Shown here piece by piece: positions 17,309-25,559 of a stretch of DNA of 64,000 nt. The position numbers and the translations under genes were made by a program. This DNA comes from Xylanibacter rodentium (lineage in GTDB: Bacteria > Bacteroidota > Bacteroidia > Bacteroidales > Bacteroidaceae). Within the stretch, counting starts at the first letter, position 1. Every line of letters starts with the position of its first letter. The notes beneath the pieces were generated by a model. The model worked only from the letters and a program-made list of their open reading frames with translations. It ran no database searches and was not told the origin of the DNA. The DNA lies in assembly GCF_013166575.1 (NCBI RefSeq), contig NZ_JABKKE010000012.1:1-64000 (forward strand), read 5' to 3'.

Positions 17309-17314
17309 TGCTCG

Positions 17315-17396
17315 TACCCAGACCCGGGCTCGAACCGGGATGGGTTGCCCCACTGGTGTTTGAGACCAGCGCGTCTACCGATTCCGCCATCTGGGC
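17315..17396 (-). tRNA. tRNA-Leu (anticodon CAA)
   Basis: The minus strand reads GCCCAGATGGCGGAATCGG from 17396. The anticodon arm is CTGGT-CTCAAAC-ACCAG with anticodon CAA, and a short variable arm precedes the GGTTCGAGCC T-loop. The acceptor GCCCAGA pairs with TCTGGGT, with one G-U pair at the end. CCA is not encoded. The 3' end faces the accessory region, a common geometry for integration sites. Confidence 0.95.
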
Positions 17397-17410
17397 GCGA
17401 TTTGCGGGTG

Positions 17411-17441
17411 CAAAGATAATGATAATATTTGAAACTACAAA
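17411..17441 (-). promoter_or_regulatory. Promoter of tRNA-Leu
   Basis: On the minus strand TTTG (17438-17441), exactly 19 bases, TATCTTTG (17411-17418). This is a textbook Bacteroidetes sigma-ABfr promoter, about 15 bases before the mature tRNA 5' end. Confidence 0.85.
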
Positions 17442-17583
17442 CTTTTATAACGAAAAGTTATCAAAATCCGTAAAATTGGTTGCAATATCCATTATTTGTT
17501 TATCTATAATTACAAGAAATATGTATAACTTTGCAACATTGAAAATAACCATATTGGCAATAACACATAACACATGAGTAATT

Positions 17584-18537
17584 ATGATTAAAAAGAAGAT
17601 TTTTATTTTGGCCGTCGCAATGATGGCGACAGTGACCGGATTAGGCCAGTCGAAAGTGTACTTCACCAAGGAAATAAGTCCTGAAGCACTCGTAAGAATA
17701 TATAACGCAATGGACCGAAAGGTGGAAGGACGCGTGGCCGTAAAGATAAGCACAGGAGAGGCCGGAGGGCACAACTATTTGAAACCAACACTAATACGCA
17801 GCCTTGTTGACAATGTCAACGGCACCATTGTAGAGTGCAATACGGCATATAACGGCAAGCGAAATACTTTTGAGGCTCACTGGCAGACAATACATGATCA
17901 CGGGTTTGACTCGCTCTTCGCCGTCGACCTGATGGACGAACAAGGCGATCTGCGCATACCTGTCAAAGACAAGAAACACCTGAAATACAACATCGTGGGC
18001 AGCCACCTGGGGTACTACGATTGGATGATCAATCTGGCCCATTTCAAAGGGCATGCTATGGGCGGATTCGGTGGCGTGCTGAAAAACGCAAGCATCGGCG
18101 TAGCTTCAGCCAACGGAAAAGCATATATACACACGGCAGGAAAGGTACAGAGCACGCGCGAACTTTGGCAGAATCTGCCAGCACAGGATCATTTCCTCGA
18201 GTCTATGGCCTCAGCGGCACAGTCCGTACACGAATGGTTTGGCGGACGTGTACTCTATATCAATGTGATGAACAACATGAGCGTAGACTGCGACTGCGAT
18301 TCACATCCGGCCGACCCAAAACTGAAAGACATGGGAATACTCGCATCCACCGACCCCGTGGCATTAGACAAAGCCTGTCTTGACCTCGTATTCAGCCACA
18401 AGGCAAAACCCGGAGACGACAACAAGCCGCTCATAGAACGTATCAACCGGCAACACGGCACATACATAGTGGACTACGCTGAGCAGATAGGTCTCGGCAG
18501 CAAGAACTACACAATAATAAACATCGACAAGAGATAG
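17584..18537 (+). CDS. DUF362 domain protein, secreted
   Basis: A 317-residue protein with an N-terminal signal peptide (KKIFILAVAMMATVTGLGQ). The DUF362 core is visible in KISTGEAGGHNYLKPTLIRS, NLAHFKGHAMGGFGGVLKNA, and DMGILASTDPVALDKACLDL with LIERINRQHG near the end. Unlike many DUF362 proteins it has no C-terminal ferredoxin-like CxxCxxC clusters. The two close cysteines (VDCDCDSHP) might bind metal. The function of the family is not established. A -7 element TAACTTTG at 17526-17533 suggests transcription from the gap after tRNA-Leu. The following gene starts about 95 bases downstream and may be separate. Confidence 0.85.
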   Translation: MIKKKIFILAVAMMATVTGLGQSKVYFTKEISPEALVRIYNAMDRKVEGRVAVKISTGEAGGHNYLKPTLIRSLVDNVNGTIVECNTAYNGKRNTFEAHWQTIHDHGFDSLFAVDLMDEQGDLRIPVKDKKHLKYNIVGSHLGYYDWMINLAHFKGHAMGGFGGVLKNASIGVASANGKAYIHTAGKVQSTRELWQNLPAQDHFLESMASAAQSVHEWFGGRVLYINVMNNMSVDCDCDSHPADPKLKDMGILASTDPVALDKACLDLVFSHKAKPGDDNKPLIERINRQHGTYIVDYAEQIGLGSKNYTIINIDKR

Positions 18538-18632
18538 TGCAATTTAGCTTGTTTTTCTAATAAAAACTTAAAATCCTTGTACGTATCAATGAATTTTCGT
18601 AATTTAGTAAGCGAAATACAAACTTTGTTGAT

Positions 18633-19724
18633 ATGGATATGAACAACGCTAATTTTTGTGTAATTCTTGCCGGTGGGCGCGGCCGCAGACTGTGGCCATA
18701 CAGCCGGGAGAAAAAACCGAAACAGTTTATTGATTTCTTCGGAACGGGGCGCACTCTTATACAAACCACATTCGACAGATTTGCAAAGATAATGCCCAAA
18801 GAAAACATATATGTATGCACGAATGTCGAATTCAGGGATACGATAGACGAGCAACTGTCCGACATACCGGAATCAAACATTATATCAGAACCTGTAAGCC
18901 GAAACACCGCTCCAAGCGTGGCATGGGCCAGCACGCTCATATACCAGCGCAATCCGAAGGCAAACATCATCATAACACCGTCAGATCTCTTCGTACTAAA
19001 CGAGGAATCTTTCGACGACAACGTCGCCAAGGGGTTTGAATTTGTTGCCGGACACGACATCGTACTCACCATGGGTGTAAAGCCAACAAGGCCTGAACCG
19101 GGCTACGGATACATACAGGCTGGTGCGCCCTCAGATATGGAGAATGTATACACGGTAAAGTCATTTACAGAAAAACCCGAACGTGAGTTTGCCAAAATGT
19201 TCGTAGAGAGCAATGAATTCTATTGGAACACCGGTCTATTCCTTGCCAATGCCCGACATCTTGGGCGTGTGCTCCGCAAGCTCTTCCCCGAACAGATGGA
19301 ACTGCTGACCGACAGCAAGCCCGACTTCACGCTTACCGACAGTAAAGATTTCATTGACAACCGGTTCTCGTCGTTCCCCAACCTGTCTATCGACTACGGA
19401 ATATTGGAACGTACAGACAACGTTCATGTAATGCTGTGCGACTTCGGATGGGCAGATTTGGGCACATGGCACTCCATGTACGAATGTATGCGCAGGAGCG
19501 ACGATGACAATGTGGTAATCGATTCGGACGTGATTCTCGAGGACTGCCGTAACAATGTTATAAAGCTCGACAAAGGCAAACTTGCCGTAATCAACGGCCT
19601 CAACGGATATATAGTCACAGAAAAAGACAATGTATTATTTATCTGCAAAAAGAGCGACTCTTCCGCACTTGTCCGCAAATACGTAAACGAAGTACAGATA
19701 AAATACGGAGAAAAATTTGTTTAG
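18633..19724 (+). CDS. manC: Mannose-1-phosphate guanylyltransferase
   Basis: A 363-residue nucleotidyltransferase that makes GDP-mannose from mannose-1-phosphate and GTP for polysaccharide and fucose pathways. The nucleotide-binding signature is at the N-terminus (ILAGGRGRRLWPYSREKKPK). NTAPSVAWAS and PSDLFVLNEESF correspond to conserved base and metal contact regions. SFTEKPEREFAKMF and EFYWNTGLFLANA are the sugar-phosphate contact motifs. The length shows a single-domain enzyme without the phosphomannose isomerase domain. The start at 18633 puts the signature at residue 10. A terminator follows at 19752-19789. Confidence 0.93.
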   Translation: MDMNNANFCVILAGGRGRRLWPYSREKKPKQFIDFFGTGRTLIQTTFDRFAKIMPKENIYVCTNVEFRDTIDEQLSDIPESNIISEPVSRNTAPSVAWASTLIYQRNPKANIIITPSDLFVLNEESFDDNVAKGFEFVAGHDIVLTMGVKPTRPEPGYGYIQAGAPSDMENVYTVKSFTEKPEREFAKMFVESNEFYWNTGLFLANARHLGRVLRKLFPEQMELLTDSKPDFTLTDSKDFIDNRFSSFPNLSIDYGILERTDNVHVMLCDFGWADLGTWHSMYECMRRSDDDNVVIDSDVILEDCRNNVIKLDKGKLAVINGLNGYIVTEKDNVLFICKKSDSSALVRKYVNEVQIKYGEKFV

Positions 19725-19744
19725 ATCGGACCGGATACAGACAA

Positions 19745-19790
19745 TAAAAAACGCGCGACAACATCACAAGATGCTTCGCGCGATTTTTTA
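19745..19790. terminator. Bidirectional terminator between manC and the HIT gene
   Basis: CGCGCG (19752-19757) pairs with CGCGCG (19777-19782). A T-run follows on the plus strand (19784-19789) and an A-run precedes (T-run on the minus strand), so it can serve both convergent genes. Confidence 0.75.
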
Positions 19791-19862
19791 TAAGCAATCA
19801 TCTTTATAAGATACCACCCTGTTTCAACCCGAAAGTACAGCCCGGCAGCTAATCTCCGGATT

Positions 19863-20270
19863 TCAATCCATACTCTTCTCAAATTCGGAAAATATCCTTT
19901 CCGAAATTTCCCGGAATTCTTCGTCGCCCAACTTCAGTTTAGGATTGGAGAAGAGCATATCCTTCTCTGAATTCATAGGCACAAGATGAATATGCGCATG
20001 GGGAACCTCAAGACCGAGCACGGCCATACCCACCTTTATACACGGAAAAGCCCTTTTTATGGCCTCAGCCACCTTTTTGGCAAAAACCGTCATCTCAGCA
20101 AGCTCATCATCAGCCAAATCAAAAATATAATCAACTTCACGGCGCGGAATCACAAGTGTGTGTCCCTTTACCAACGGATTAATATCGAGAAATGCATAGA
20201 ACTTGTCATTTTCAGCACATTTGTAGCTTGGGATATCTCCGGCTGCAATCTTTGCAAATATTCCTGCCAT
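19863..20270 (-). CDS. HIT-family nucleotide hydrolase
   Basis: A 135-residue histidine triad protein. The active-site motif is HAHIHLVPM (in VPHAHIHLVPMNSEKDM), matching H-x-H-x-H-x-x. The N-terminal SYKCAENDKFYAFLDINPLVKGHTLVIPRR is the family signature around the nucleotide-binding pocket. Such proteins hydrolyse phosphoramidate or dinucleoside polyphosphate bonds and are cytoplasmic. It starts 13 bases after the greA stop on the same strand, so the two are co-transcribed from the greA promoter. Confidence 0.92.
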   Translation of the reverse strand: MAGIFAKIAAGDIPSYKCAENDKFYAFLDINPLVKGHTLVIPRREVDYIFDLADDELAEMTVFAKKVAEAIKRAFPCIKVGMAVLGLEVPHAHIHLVPMNSEKDMLFSNPKLKLGDEEFREISERIFSEFEKSMD

Positions 20271-20283
20271 AGCCTCTATTCTG

Positions 20284-20751
20284 TCAGTCTATAGAAATAT
20301 TGTCAATACGCAGTTTTATAGTTCCGCGCGGAATGGTTATCTCCACCTCATCGCCGACTTTCTTGCCCAACAGTCCTTGAGCAATCGGTGTTTTTATAGA
20401 TATCTTGCCCGCACGCAGATCTGCCTCATTCTCACTCACGATGGTATAAGTCATCTTAGCCTTTGTAGTGAGATTGGTCATCTCCACCTTGCACAGTATC
20501 TGCACCGAATCCGTGCTCAGGCGTGACGTATCGATGATTTTTGCGTCCTGGATGGCCAGCTTCATCTGATTGATTTTATCTTCAAGATGTGCCTGTGCCT
20601 CCTTAGCTGCATCATATTCGGAATTTTCACTCAGATCACCCTTATCACGAGCCTCTGCTATAGCGGCTGATGCCTTGGGGCGCTCCACGCTTTCCAAGCG
20701 TTTCAACTCGGCTACCATCTTATCGTAGCCCTCTTGTGACATGTAAGCCAT
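20284..20751 (-). CDS. greA: Transcript cleavage factor GreA
   Basis: A 155-residue elongation factor that rescues backtracked RNA polymerase. The N-terminal coiled coil carries the acidic tip (AEARDKGDLSENSEYDAAKE). The C-terminal FKBP-like domain is intact (IKTPIAQGLLGKKVGDEVEI). The length is the usual one. It is the first gene of a two-gene unit with the HIT protein. A promoter lies at 20878-20909, and a terminator-like hairpin sits in the 120-base leader (20802-20841), suggesting attenuation. Confidence 0.96.
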   Translation of the reverse strand: MAYMSQEGYDKMVAELKRLESVERPKASAAIAEARDKGDLSENSEYDAAKEAQAHLEDKINQMKLAIQDAKIIDTSRLSTDSVQILCKVEMTNLTTKAKMTYTIVSENEADLRAGKISIKTPIAQGLLGKKVGDEVEITIPRGTIKLRIDNISID

Positions 20752-20801
20752 AATTTCTTTTTTAAAGTTATTACTTATTCGTGTTTCCTGGAAAAGACAT
20801 C

Positions 20802-20841
20802 AAAAAGAAAGAATTCCAACATTATCATTTGATGTCGGAAT
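20802..20841 (-). promoter_or_regulatory. Terminator-like attenuator in the greA leader
   Basis: In the greA transcript ATTCCGACAT (complement of 20832-20841) pairs with ATGTTGGAAT (complement of 20813-20822) with one G-U pair. The U-rich run UCUUUCUUUUU (complement of 20802-20812) follows. It lies between the promoter and the start codon, so it would stop transcription early. E. coli greA also has a leader terminator that yields a small RNA. Confidence 0.6.
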
Positions 20842-20877
20842 CCTCCATTTTAATCAATGTGTCTTGTTATTCGTTTA

Positions 20878-20909
20878 CAAAGGTAGGCATTATTTCCGAA
20901 TAGTCCAAA
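20878..20909 (-). promoter_or_regulatory. Promoter of greA
   Basis: On the minus strand TTTG (20906-20909), 20 bases, TACCTTTG (20878-20885), an excellent match to the Bacteroidetes consensus. The expected start is near 20871, giving a leader of about 120 bases. Confidence 0.8.
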
Positions 20910-21104
20910 CTTGCGAATGTTAAAAATCCTTTTACTTGTCACAAGTATAATATTACAAGGTGTATTATATATGCTACAAAATATGAAAAATGACTGTTTA
21001 CACTTAAAAACACATTTTTTCCGGGCATCACTCCATAAAACCTACAATCACATTGATTTAAATCAATAAAGTGTCCGCTACACACTATTAATCCTTTAAT
21101 AATA

Positions 21105-21134
21105 TTGTTTTTATAAAAAATATACTTATCTTTG
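21105..21134 (+). promoter_or_regulatory. Promoter of the candidate small RNA
   Basis: TTG (21105-21107), 19 bases, TATCTTTG (21127-21134). The expected transcription start is near 21140, with no start codon followed by a frame of any length. Confidence 0.75.
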
Positions 21135-21139
21135 CATCG

Positions 21140-21203
21140 TGTTTTTCATAGTATTAGATTTAAGGTTAACAAAGGTTGGGTCTCAGCGGAGACCCTTTTT
21201 TAT
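21140..21203 (+). ncRNA. Candidate small RNA of about 60 nt
   Basis: A strong promoter is followed by a short sequence and then a perfect intrinsic terminator: GGGTCTC (21178-21184), loop AGCG, GAGACCC (21189-21195), and a T-run of at least six. No reading frame fits. A separate promoter for etfB lies downstream at 21365-21395, so this is probably an independent transcript and not the etf leader. I do not recognise a named RNA family. Confidence 0.6.
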
Positions 21204-21364
21204 TTTTAAATTCTAATATTCATTTGAATACTGCCCCGCACATGACCTCATGTTTATAATAAACACATTAGATATCCCCCATACAAACACACATCCCAAC
21301 ATTGCACAAATTATAATAATTGTGCACGTTTAACCGCAATATGTGCATTTTTCGTATCTTTTTC
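21204..21364. other. Intergenic spacer between the small RNA and the etf promoter
   Basis: AT-rich, no open frame or repeat that I can support. Confidence 0.5.
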
Positions 21365-21395
21365 TTTGCAGAACAACAAAAAAAGACTACTTTTG
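21365..21395 (+). promoter_or_regulatory. Promoter of the etfBA-acyl-CoA dehydrogenase operon
   Basis: TTTG (21365-21368), exactly 19 bases, TACTTTTG (21388-21395). The start would be near 21401, leaving a 5' leader of about 95 bases before etfB. Confidence 0.8.
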
Positions 21396-21495
21396 CAAAG
21401 ATATACGTTCCTTAACAACCGGTATCATCATTAACAAAAAAGACCTTGATGACAAGGTTGAAAATATAAGTTTATACAATAACTAAAATAAATTT

Positions 21496-22365
21496 ATGAG
21501 TTTAAAAATCGTTGTACTTGCCAAGCAAGTACCAGACACAAGAAATGTAGGCAAGGATGCCATGACAGCCGAAGGCACCGTAAACCGTGCCGCCTTGCCT
21601 GCAATCTTCAATCCTGAAGATCTTAATGCCCTTGAGCAGGCTCTGCGACTGAAAGAACAGAACCCCGGTTCAACTGTTGGCATCCTGACGATGGGACCTC
21701 CACGCGCGGCTGAAGTAATCCGCCAAGGTCTTTACCGCGGTGCTGACACGGGATGGCTGCTAACCGACCGTCTGTTTGCCGGTGCCGACACACTGGCCAC
21801 ATCCTATGCGTTAGCTACGGCTATCGGAAAAATCGGCGGAGCCGATGTTATCATCGGAGGACGTCAGGCCATCGACGGTGACACGGCTCAGGTGGGTCCG
21901 CAGGTGGCTCAGAAACTCGGATTGTCGCAGGTGACATACGCTGAGGAAATATTAAAATGTGAAAACGGCAAGTTGACCATACGCCGACATATCGACGGTG
22001 GCGTTGAGACAGTCGAAGCTCCGATGCCCATCGTAATCACAGTCAACGGAAGCGCAGCACCCTGCCGTCCGTGCAACGCCAAACTGGTGATGAAGTACAA
22101 GCGTGCAAAAGCTCCGTTGGAATGTACTGCTGACATGGCATATAAAGAACTATACGAGGAGCGCCCGTATCTCACACTGACACAATGGTCGGTAGCCGAT
22201 GTAGACGGCGACCCGCAGCAGTGTGGCCTGAGCGGTTCACCAACCAAGGTGAAAGCCGTGCAGAACATTGTATTCCAGGCAAAAGAAAGCAAAACCCTGA
22301 CAGGCAGCGACGCCGACATAGAAGGTATGATAAAGGAATTACTTGAAGAGAAAATCATTGGATAA
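21496..22365 (+). CDS. etfB: Electron transfer flavoprotein beta subunit (FixA family)
   Basis: Small subunit of the heterodimeric electron transfer flavoprotein, 289 residues. Conserved parts are the N-terminal KIVVLAKQVPDTRNVGKDAM, the GILTMGPPRAAEVIRQGLYR segment, and the IIGGRQAIDGDTAQVGPQVA nucleotide-binding region. It carries electrons between acyl-CoA dehydrogenases and the membrane or ferredoxin. Whether this pair bifurcates electrons cannot be settled by eye. It is the first gene of a three-gene operon, 9 bases before etfA, and has its own promoter. Confidence 0.94.
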   Translation: MSLKIVVLAKQVPDTRNVGKDAMTAEGTVNRAALPAIFNPEDLNALEQALRLKEQNPGSTVGILTMGPPRAAEVIRQGLYRGADTGWLLTDRLFAGADTLATSYALATAIGKIGGADVIIGGRQAIDGDTAQVGPQVAQKLGLSQVTYAEEILKCENGKLTIRRHIDGGVETVEAPMPIVITVNGSAAPCRPCNAKLVMKYKRAKAPLECTADMAYKELYEERPYLTLTQWSVADVDGDPQQCGLSGSPTKVKAVQNIVFQAKESKTLTGSDADIEGMIKELLEEKIIG

Positions 22366-22374
22366 GTTTGAAAT

Positions 22375-23400
22375 ATGGCTAATAACGTTTTTGTATATTG
22401 CGAAATAGAGGGCACTCAGGTACAGGAAGTATCGCAGGAATTGCTCACAAAGGGCCGCAAGCTGGCCAATGAACTCAATGTTGAACTGCACGCCATCGTT
22501 GCAGGAACAGGTATCAAAGGAGCTGTGGAGGAGCAGATACTGCCCTACGGTGTCGACAAGTTGTTCGTGTTCGACGGCGAGGGACTATTCCCCTACACAT
22601 CGGCTCCCCATACCGACATTCTCGTAAACCTCTTTAAAGAGGAGAGGCCGCAGATATGTCTTATGGGCGCAACTGTCATCGGTCGTGACCTCGGTCCCCG
22701 CGTGTCGTCATCGCTTACCAGCGGACTTACCGCCGACTGTACACAACTGGAAATTGGTGACTACGATGACAAGAAATCAGGCAAACACTACGACAATCTG
22801 CTGTATCAGATCCGTCCGGCATTCGGCGGAAACATCGTTGCCACAATCGTCAATCCAGACCATCGCCCTCAAATGGCGACAGTACGTTCAGGCGTGATGC
22901 AGAAAGCCGTTTATGACGGTGAAAGCCGCAAGGAAGTGGTTTATCCCGAAGTATCGGAATATGTAAGCAAGGAAGCATATATAGTCAAGGTGCTTGACCG
23001 TCAGGTGGAGGAAGCCAAACACAATCTGAAAGGCGCCCCCATCGTCGTTGCCGGAGGCTATGGCGTCGGTTCGAAGGAAGGTTTCGACCTGCTGTTCAAA
23101 CTGGCCAAGGAACTGCACGGCGAGGTCGGCGCGAGCCGCGCAGCAGTGGATGCAGGATGGGCCGACCACGACCGACAGATTGGCCAGACGGGAGTTACGG
23201 TTCACCCGAAAGTATATATTGCCTGCGGTATAAGCGGACAGATCCAGCACATCGCTGGAATGCAGGATTCGGGCATCATCATCTCTGTGAACAGCGACCC
23301 GGAGGCTCCCATCAACAAGATTGCCGACTACGTAATAGTAGGCACTGTTGAGGAAGTGGTGCCGAAGTTGATTAAGTATTATAAACAAAACAGTAAATAA
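22375..23400 (+). CDS. etfA: Electron transfer flavoprotein alpha subunit (FixB family)
   Basis: Large subunit of electron transfer flavoprotein, 341 residues. The N-terminal domain (NVFVYCEIEGTQVQEVSQEL) matches the EtfA fold. The C-terminal FAD domain is clear: APIVVAGGYGVGSKEGFDLL, VGASRAAVDAGWADHDRQIG with QTGVTVHPKVYIACGISGQI, and NSDPEAPINKIADYVIVGTV. It lies between etfB and an acyl-CoA dehydrogenase gene with short spacers, which fits a dedicated electron acceptor for that dehydrogenase. There is no ferredoxin-like N-terminal extension. Confidence 0.95.
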   Translation: MANNVFVYCEIEGTQVQEVSQELLTKGRKLANELNVELHAIVAGTGIKGAVEEQILPYGVDKLFVFDGEGLFPYTSAPHTDILVNLFKEERPQICLMGATVIGRDLGPRVSSSLTSGLTADCTQLEIGDYDDKKSGKHYDNLLYQIRPAFGGNIVATIVNPDHRPQMATVRSGVMQKAVYDGESRKEVVYPEVSEYVSKEAYIVKVLDRQVEEAKHNLKGAPIVVAGGYGVGSKEGFDLLFKLAKELHGEVGASRAAVDAGWADHDRQIGQTGVTVHPKVYIACGISGQIQHIAGMQDSGIIISVNSDPEAPINKIADYVIVGTVEEVVPKLIKYYKQNSK

Positions 23401-23425
23401 AAAACTCCTCATCCCATCAAATATT

Positions 23426-25156
23426 ATGGCAAATTATTATAGCGACCACCCGGAACTCGAGTTCCATCTCAGCCACCCGCTCATGAAGCGCGTTGTGGAC
23501 CTTCGCGAGAAGAACTATGAGGATAAGGATAAATATGAAGACGCTCCCGTAGACTACGAGGACGCCATAGAGAACTACAAACAGATATTGGAAATAACAG
23601 GCGATGTCTGTGCCAACGTTATCGCGCCTAACTCTGAAGACGTAGACCTTGAAGGTCCGCACCTTGAAAACGGCCGCATGATTTACGCATCCAAAACATA
23701 CGAGAATCTCGATGTAACGCGCAAAGCAGGCCTGTGGGGTATCTCTATGCCCCGCCGCTATGGCGGACTCAATCTGCCCAACACCACATTTTCAATGCTC
23801 AGCGAGCTGATTGCAGCAGCCGATGCCGGTTTCCAGAATGTCTGGAGCCTGCAAAGCTGTATCGACACCCTATATGAGTTCGGCAGCGAGGAACAGCGCC
23901 AAAAGTATATACCGCGCATCTGCGCCGGTGAAGGCATGTCGATGGACCTCACCGAACCTGATGCCGGTAGCGACCTGCAACGCGTAATGCTCAAAGCCAC
24001 ATACGACAAGGAAAACGATTGCTGGAGGCTGAACGGCGTGAAGCGATTCATCACCAACGGCGACTCCGACATACACCTCGTGCTGGCACGCTCTGAGGAG
24101 GGCACACACGACGGCCGCGGACTGTCGATGTTCATCTACGACAAGCGGGACGGCGGTGTGGATGTGCGCCACATCGAGCACAAACTCGGTATACACGGTT
24201 CGCCCACATGCGAGTTGACATATAAGAACGCCAAAGCAGAGCTTTGCGGAAGCACCCGCTTGGGACTAATCAAATACGTCATGGCACTGATGAATGGTGC
24301 ACGTCTGGGCATTGCAGCACAATCTGTCGGTGTAGAACAAGAGGCATATAATGAAGCGCTTGCCTATGCCAAGGAGCGCGCGCAGTTCGGAGAAAAGATT
24401 ATCAACTTCCCTGCTGTCTACGATATGCTCTCACGCATGAAGGCCAAACTCGATGCCGGCCGTTCGCTGCTCTATCAGACAGCACGTTACGTAGACATCT
24501 ACAAGTGTCTGGAGGATATCGCACGCGACCGCAAGCTCACTCCCGAGGAGCGCACCGAGTTGAAGAAATACACCCGTCTGGCCGATGCATTCACTCCGCT
24601 GGCCAAAGGAATGAACTCCGAGTATGCCAACCAAAACGCCTACGATGCCATTTCGGTGCACGGCGGTTCGGGATTCATCATGGAGTACAAGTGCCAACGC
24701 CTATACCGAGACGCCCGCATCTTCTCCATCTACGAAGGCACGACACAGTTGCAGGTGGTGGCTGCCATACGCTACATCACCAATGGCACATATCTTTCAA
24801 TTATCAAGGAGATGCTCGAAAATGCTGTTGCTCCCGAACTTCAGTCTCTGAAAGATCGCACCACAGCTCTCGTTGATAAACTCGAAGATGCCGTCAATAC
24901 AGTCAAAGAATCCGGCAATCAGTGTGTTCAGGACTTCCTCGCACGTCGCCTCTACGAGATGACTGCCGACATAATAATGTCGCTGCTCATTCTTGATGAT
25001 GCCACGCGCGCACCGGAACTCTTCGCCAAGAGTGCCAACGTATACGTACGCCACGCTGAAGCAGAAGTGAACGGGCACTACGGTTTCATCAAGAATTTCC
25101 GCGAAGAGGACATCGAATTCTACAAGGCTCAAGAGAAAGAGGCTGAGGAGGCTTGA
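23426..25156 (+). CDS. Acyl-CoA dehydrogenase with C-terminal extension
   Basis: A 576-residue FAD enzyme, about 190 residues longer than the usual 380-residue acyl-CoA dehydrogenase. The core shows GLWGISMPRRYGGLNLPNTT, MSMDLTEPDAGSDLQRVMLK (flavin contact), the VHGGSGFIMEYKCQRLYRDA segment, and FSIYEGTTQLQ, where the family's conserved terminal pattern lies. The last 120 residues are helical (MLENAVAPELQSLKDRTTAL), as in the longer ACAD subfamilies with an extra C-terminal domain. It follows etfA by 25 bases and surely donates electrons to that EtfAB. The acyl substrate is not known. Confidence 0.93.
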   Translation: MANYYSDHPELEFHLSHPLMKRVVDLREKNYEDKDKYEDAPVDYEDAIENYKQILEITGDVCANVIAPNSEDVDLEGPHLENGRMIYASKTYENLDVTRKAGLWGISMPRRYGGLNLPNTTFSMLSELIAAADAGFQNVWSLQSCIDTLYEFGSEEQRQKYIPRICAGEGMSMDLTEPDAGSDLQRVMLKATYDKENDCWRLNGVKRFITNGDSDIHLVLARSEEGTHDGRGLSMFIYDKRDGGVDVRHIEHKLGIHGSPTCELTYKNAKAELCGSTRLGLIKYVMALMNGARLGIAAQSVGVEQEAYNEALAYAKERAQFGEKIINFPAVYDMLSRMKAKLDAGRSLLYQTARYVDIYKCLEDIARDRKLTPEERTELKKYTRLADAFTPLAKGMNSEYANQNAYDAISVHGGSGFIMEYKCQRLYRDARIFSIYEGTTQLQVVAAIRYITNGTYLSIIKEMLENAVAPELQSLKDRTTALVDKLEDAVNTVKESGNQCVQDFLARRLYEMTADIIMSLLILDDATRAPELFAKSANVYVRHAEAEVNGHYGFIKNFREEDIEFYKAQEKEAEEA

Positions 25157-25181
25157 TAAAAACGCTTCATAAATACCAAAA

Positions 25182-25216
25182 AACGCGCGTCTTTTATAAT
25201 AGGCGTGCGTTTTTTG
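25182..25216 (+). terminator. Terminator of the etf operon
   Basis: AACGCGCGTC (25182-25191) pairs with GGCGTGCGTT (25202-25211) with G-U pairs, followed by a T-run. Confidence 0.8.
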
Positions 25217-25299
25217 TTATACCTTTATACTCACATAAACACCTAAAGCCCAATCATTAAACTCACAGCCGCCAAAATTCAAAATACATGCTTCGTCTC

Positions 25300-25393
25300 C
25301 ACTGTGGTACAAGACCGCTGTACCAACAGTTCAAAGCCGTTGAACCAGCAGTACAAGGCTGCGGAACCGGCAGTACAACGGCCTTGTACCAAC
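25300..25393. repeat. 22-bp tandem repeat, four units
   Basis: Units start at 25300, 25322, 25344 and 25366, each 22 bases, with the consensus ACCRGCAGTACAAGGCYGYK. The first unit is the most diverged, and a partial fifth unit follows. The stretch lies between the etf terminator and the PorE-like gene. The open frame across it (25288-25560) is repeat-derived and I do not call it. Confidence 0.8.
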
Positions 25394-25511
25394 TTCATAA
25401 TATCGGCATGGCCCTGAGTAAGCTATGCTACAAGTCCGGCATAACCATTGAGACAAGCCATGAAACAAACAAAAGACAACAGCATTATGGCCTGCAAAAC
25501 AACTACAAAAG

Positions 25512-25559
25512 TATATCCCAAATGTACGTATCATCAATGGTGCGCACATTTGGGATATA
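25512..25559. repeat. 17-bp inverted repeat, possible terminator of the PorE-like gene
   Basis: TATATCCCAAATGTACG (25512-25528) and CGCACATTTGGGATATA (25543-25559) pair with one mismatch around a 14-base loop. It sits about 75 bases past the stop of the minus-strand gene. A T8G9 homopolymer run lies between, at about 25580-25596. Confidence 0.7.

Larger units (their letters stand above)
7087..17314. mobile_element. Putative mobilisable genomic island beside tRNA-Leu
   Basis: The block between the sigma factor operon and the 3' end of tRNA-Leu contains an IS, an ORF6N protein, an excisionase-like HTH protein, a primase-helicase, an oriT-like array and a MobV relaxase, followed by probable cargo genes. 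This set is that of Bacteroidales mobilisable elements, and the tRNA 3' end faces the block, as at many integration sites. I found no integrase and no second copy of the tRNA 3' end near 7087. The borders are therefore inferred, and the element is probably decayed. Confidence 0.5.

Noticed and set aside
25300..25393. CRISPR array
   Set aside because: Units are directly adjacent with no spacers and no cas genes are near.
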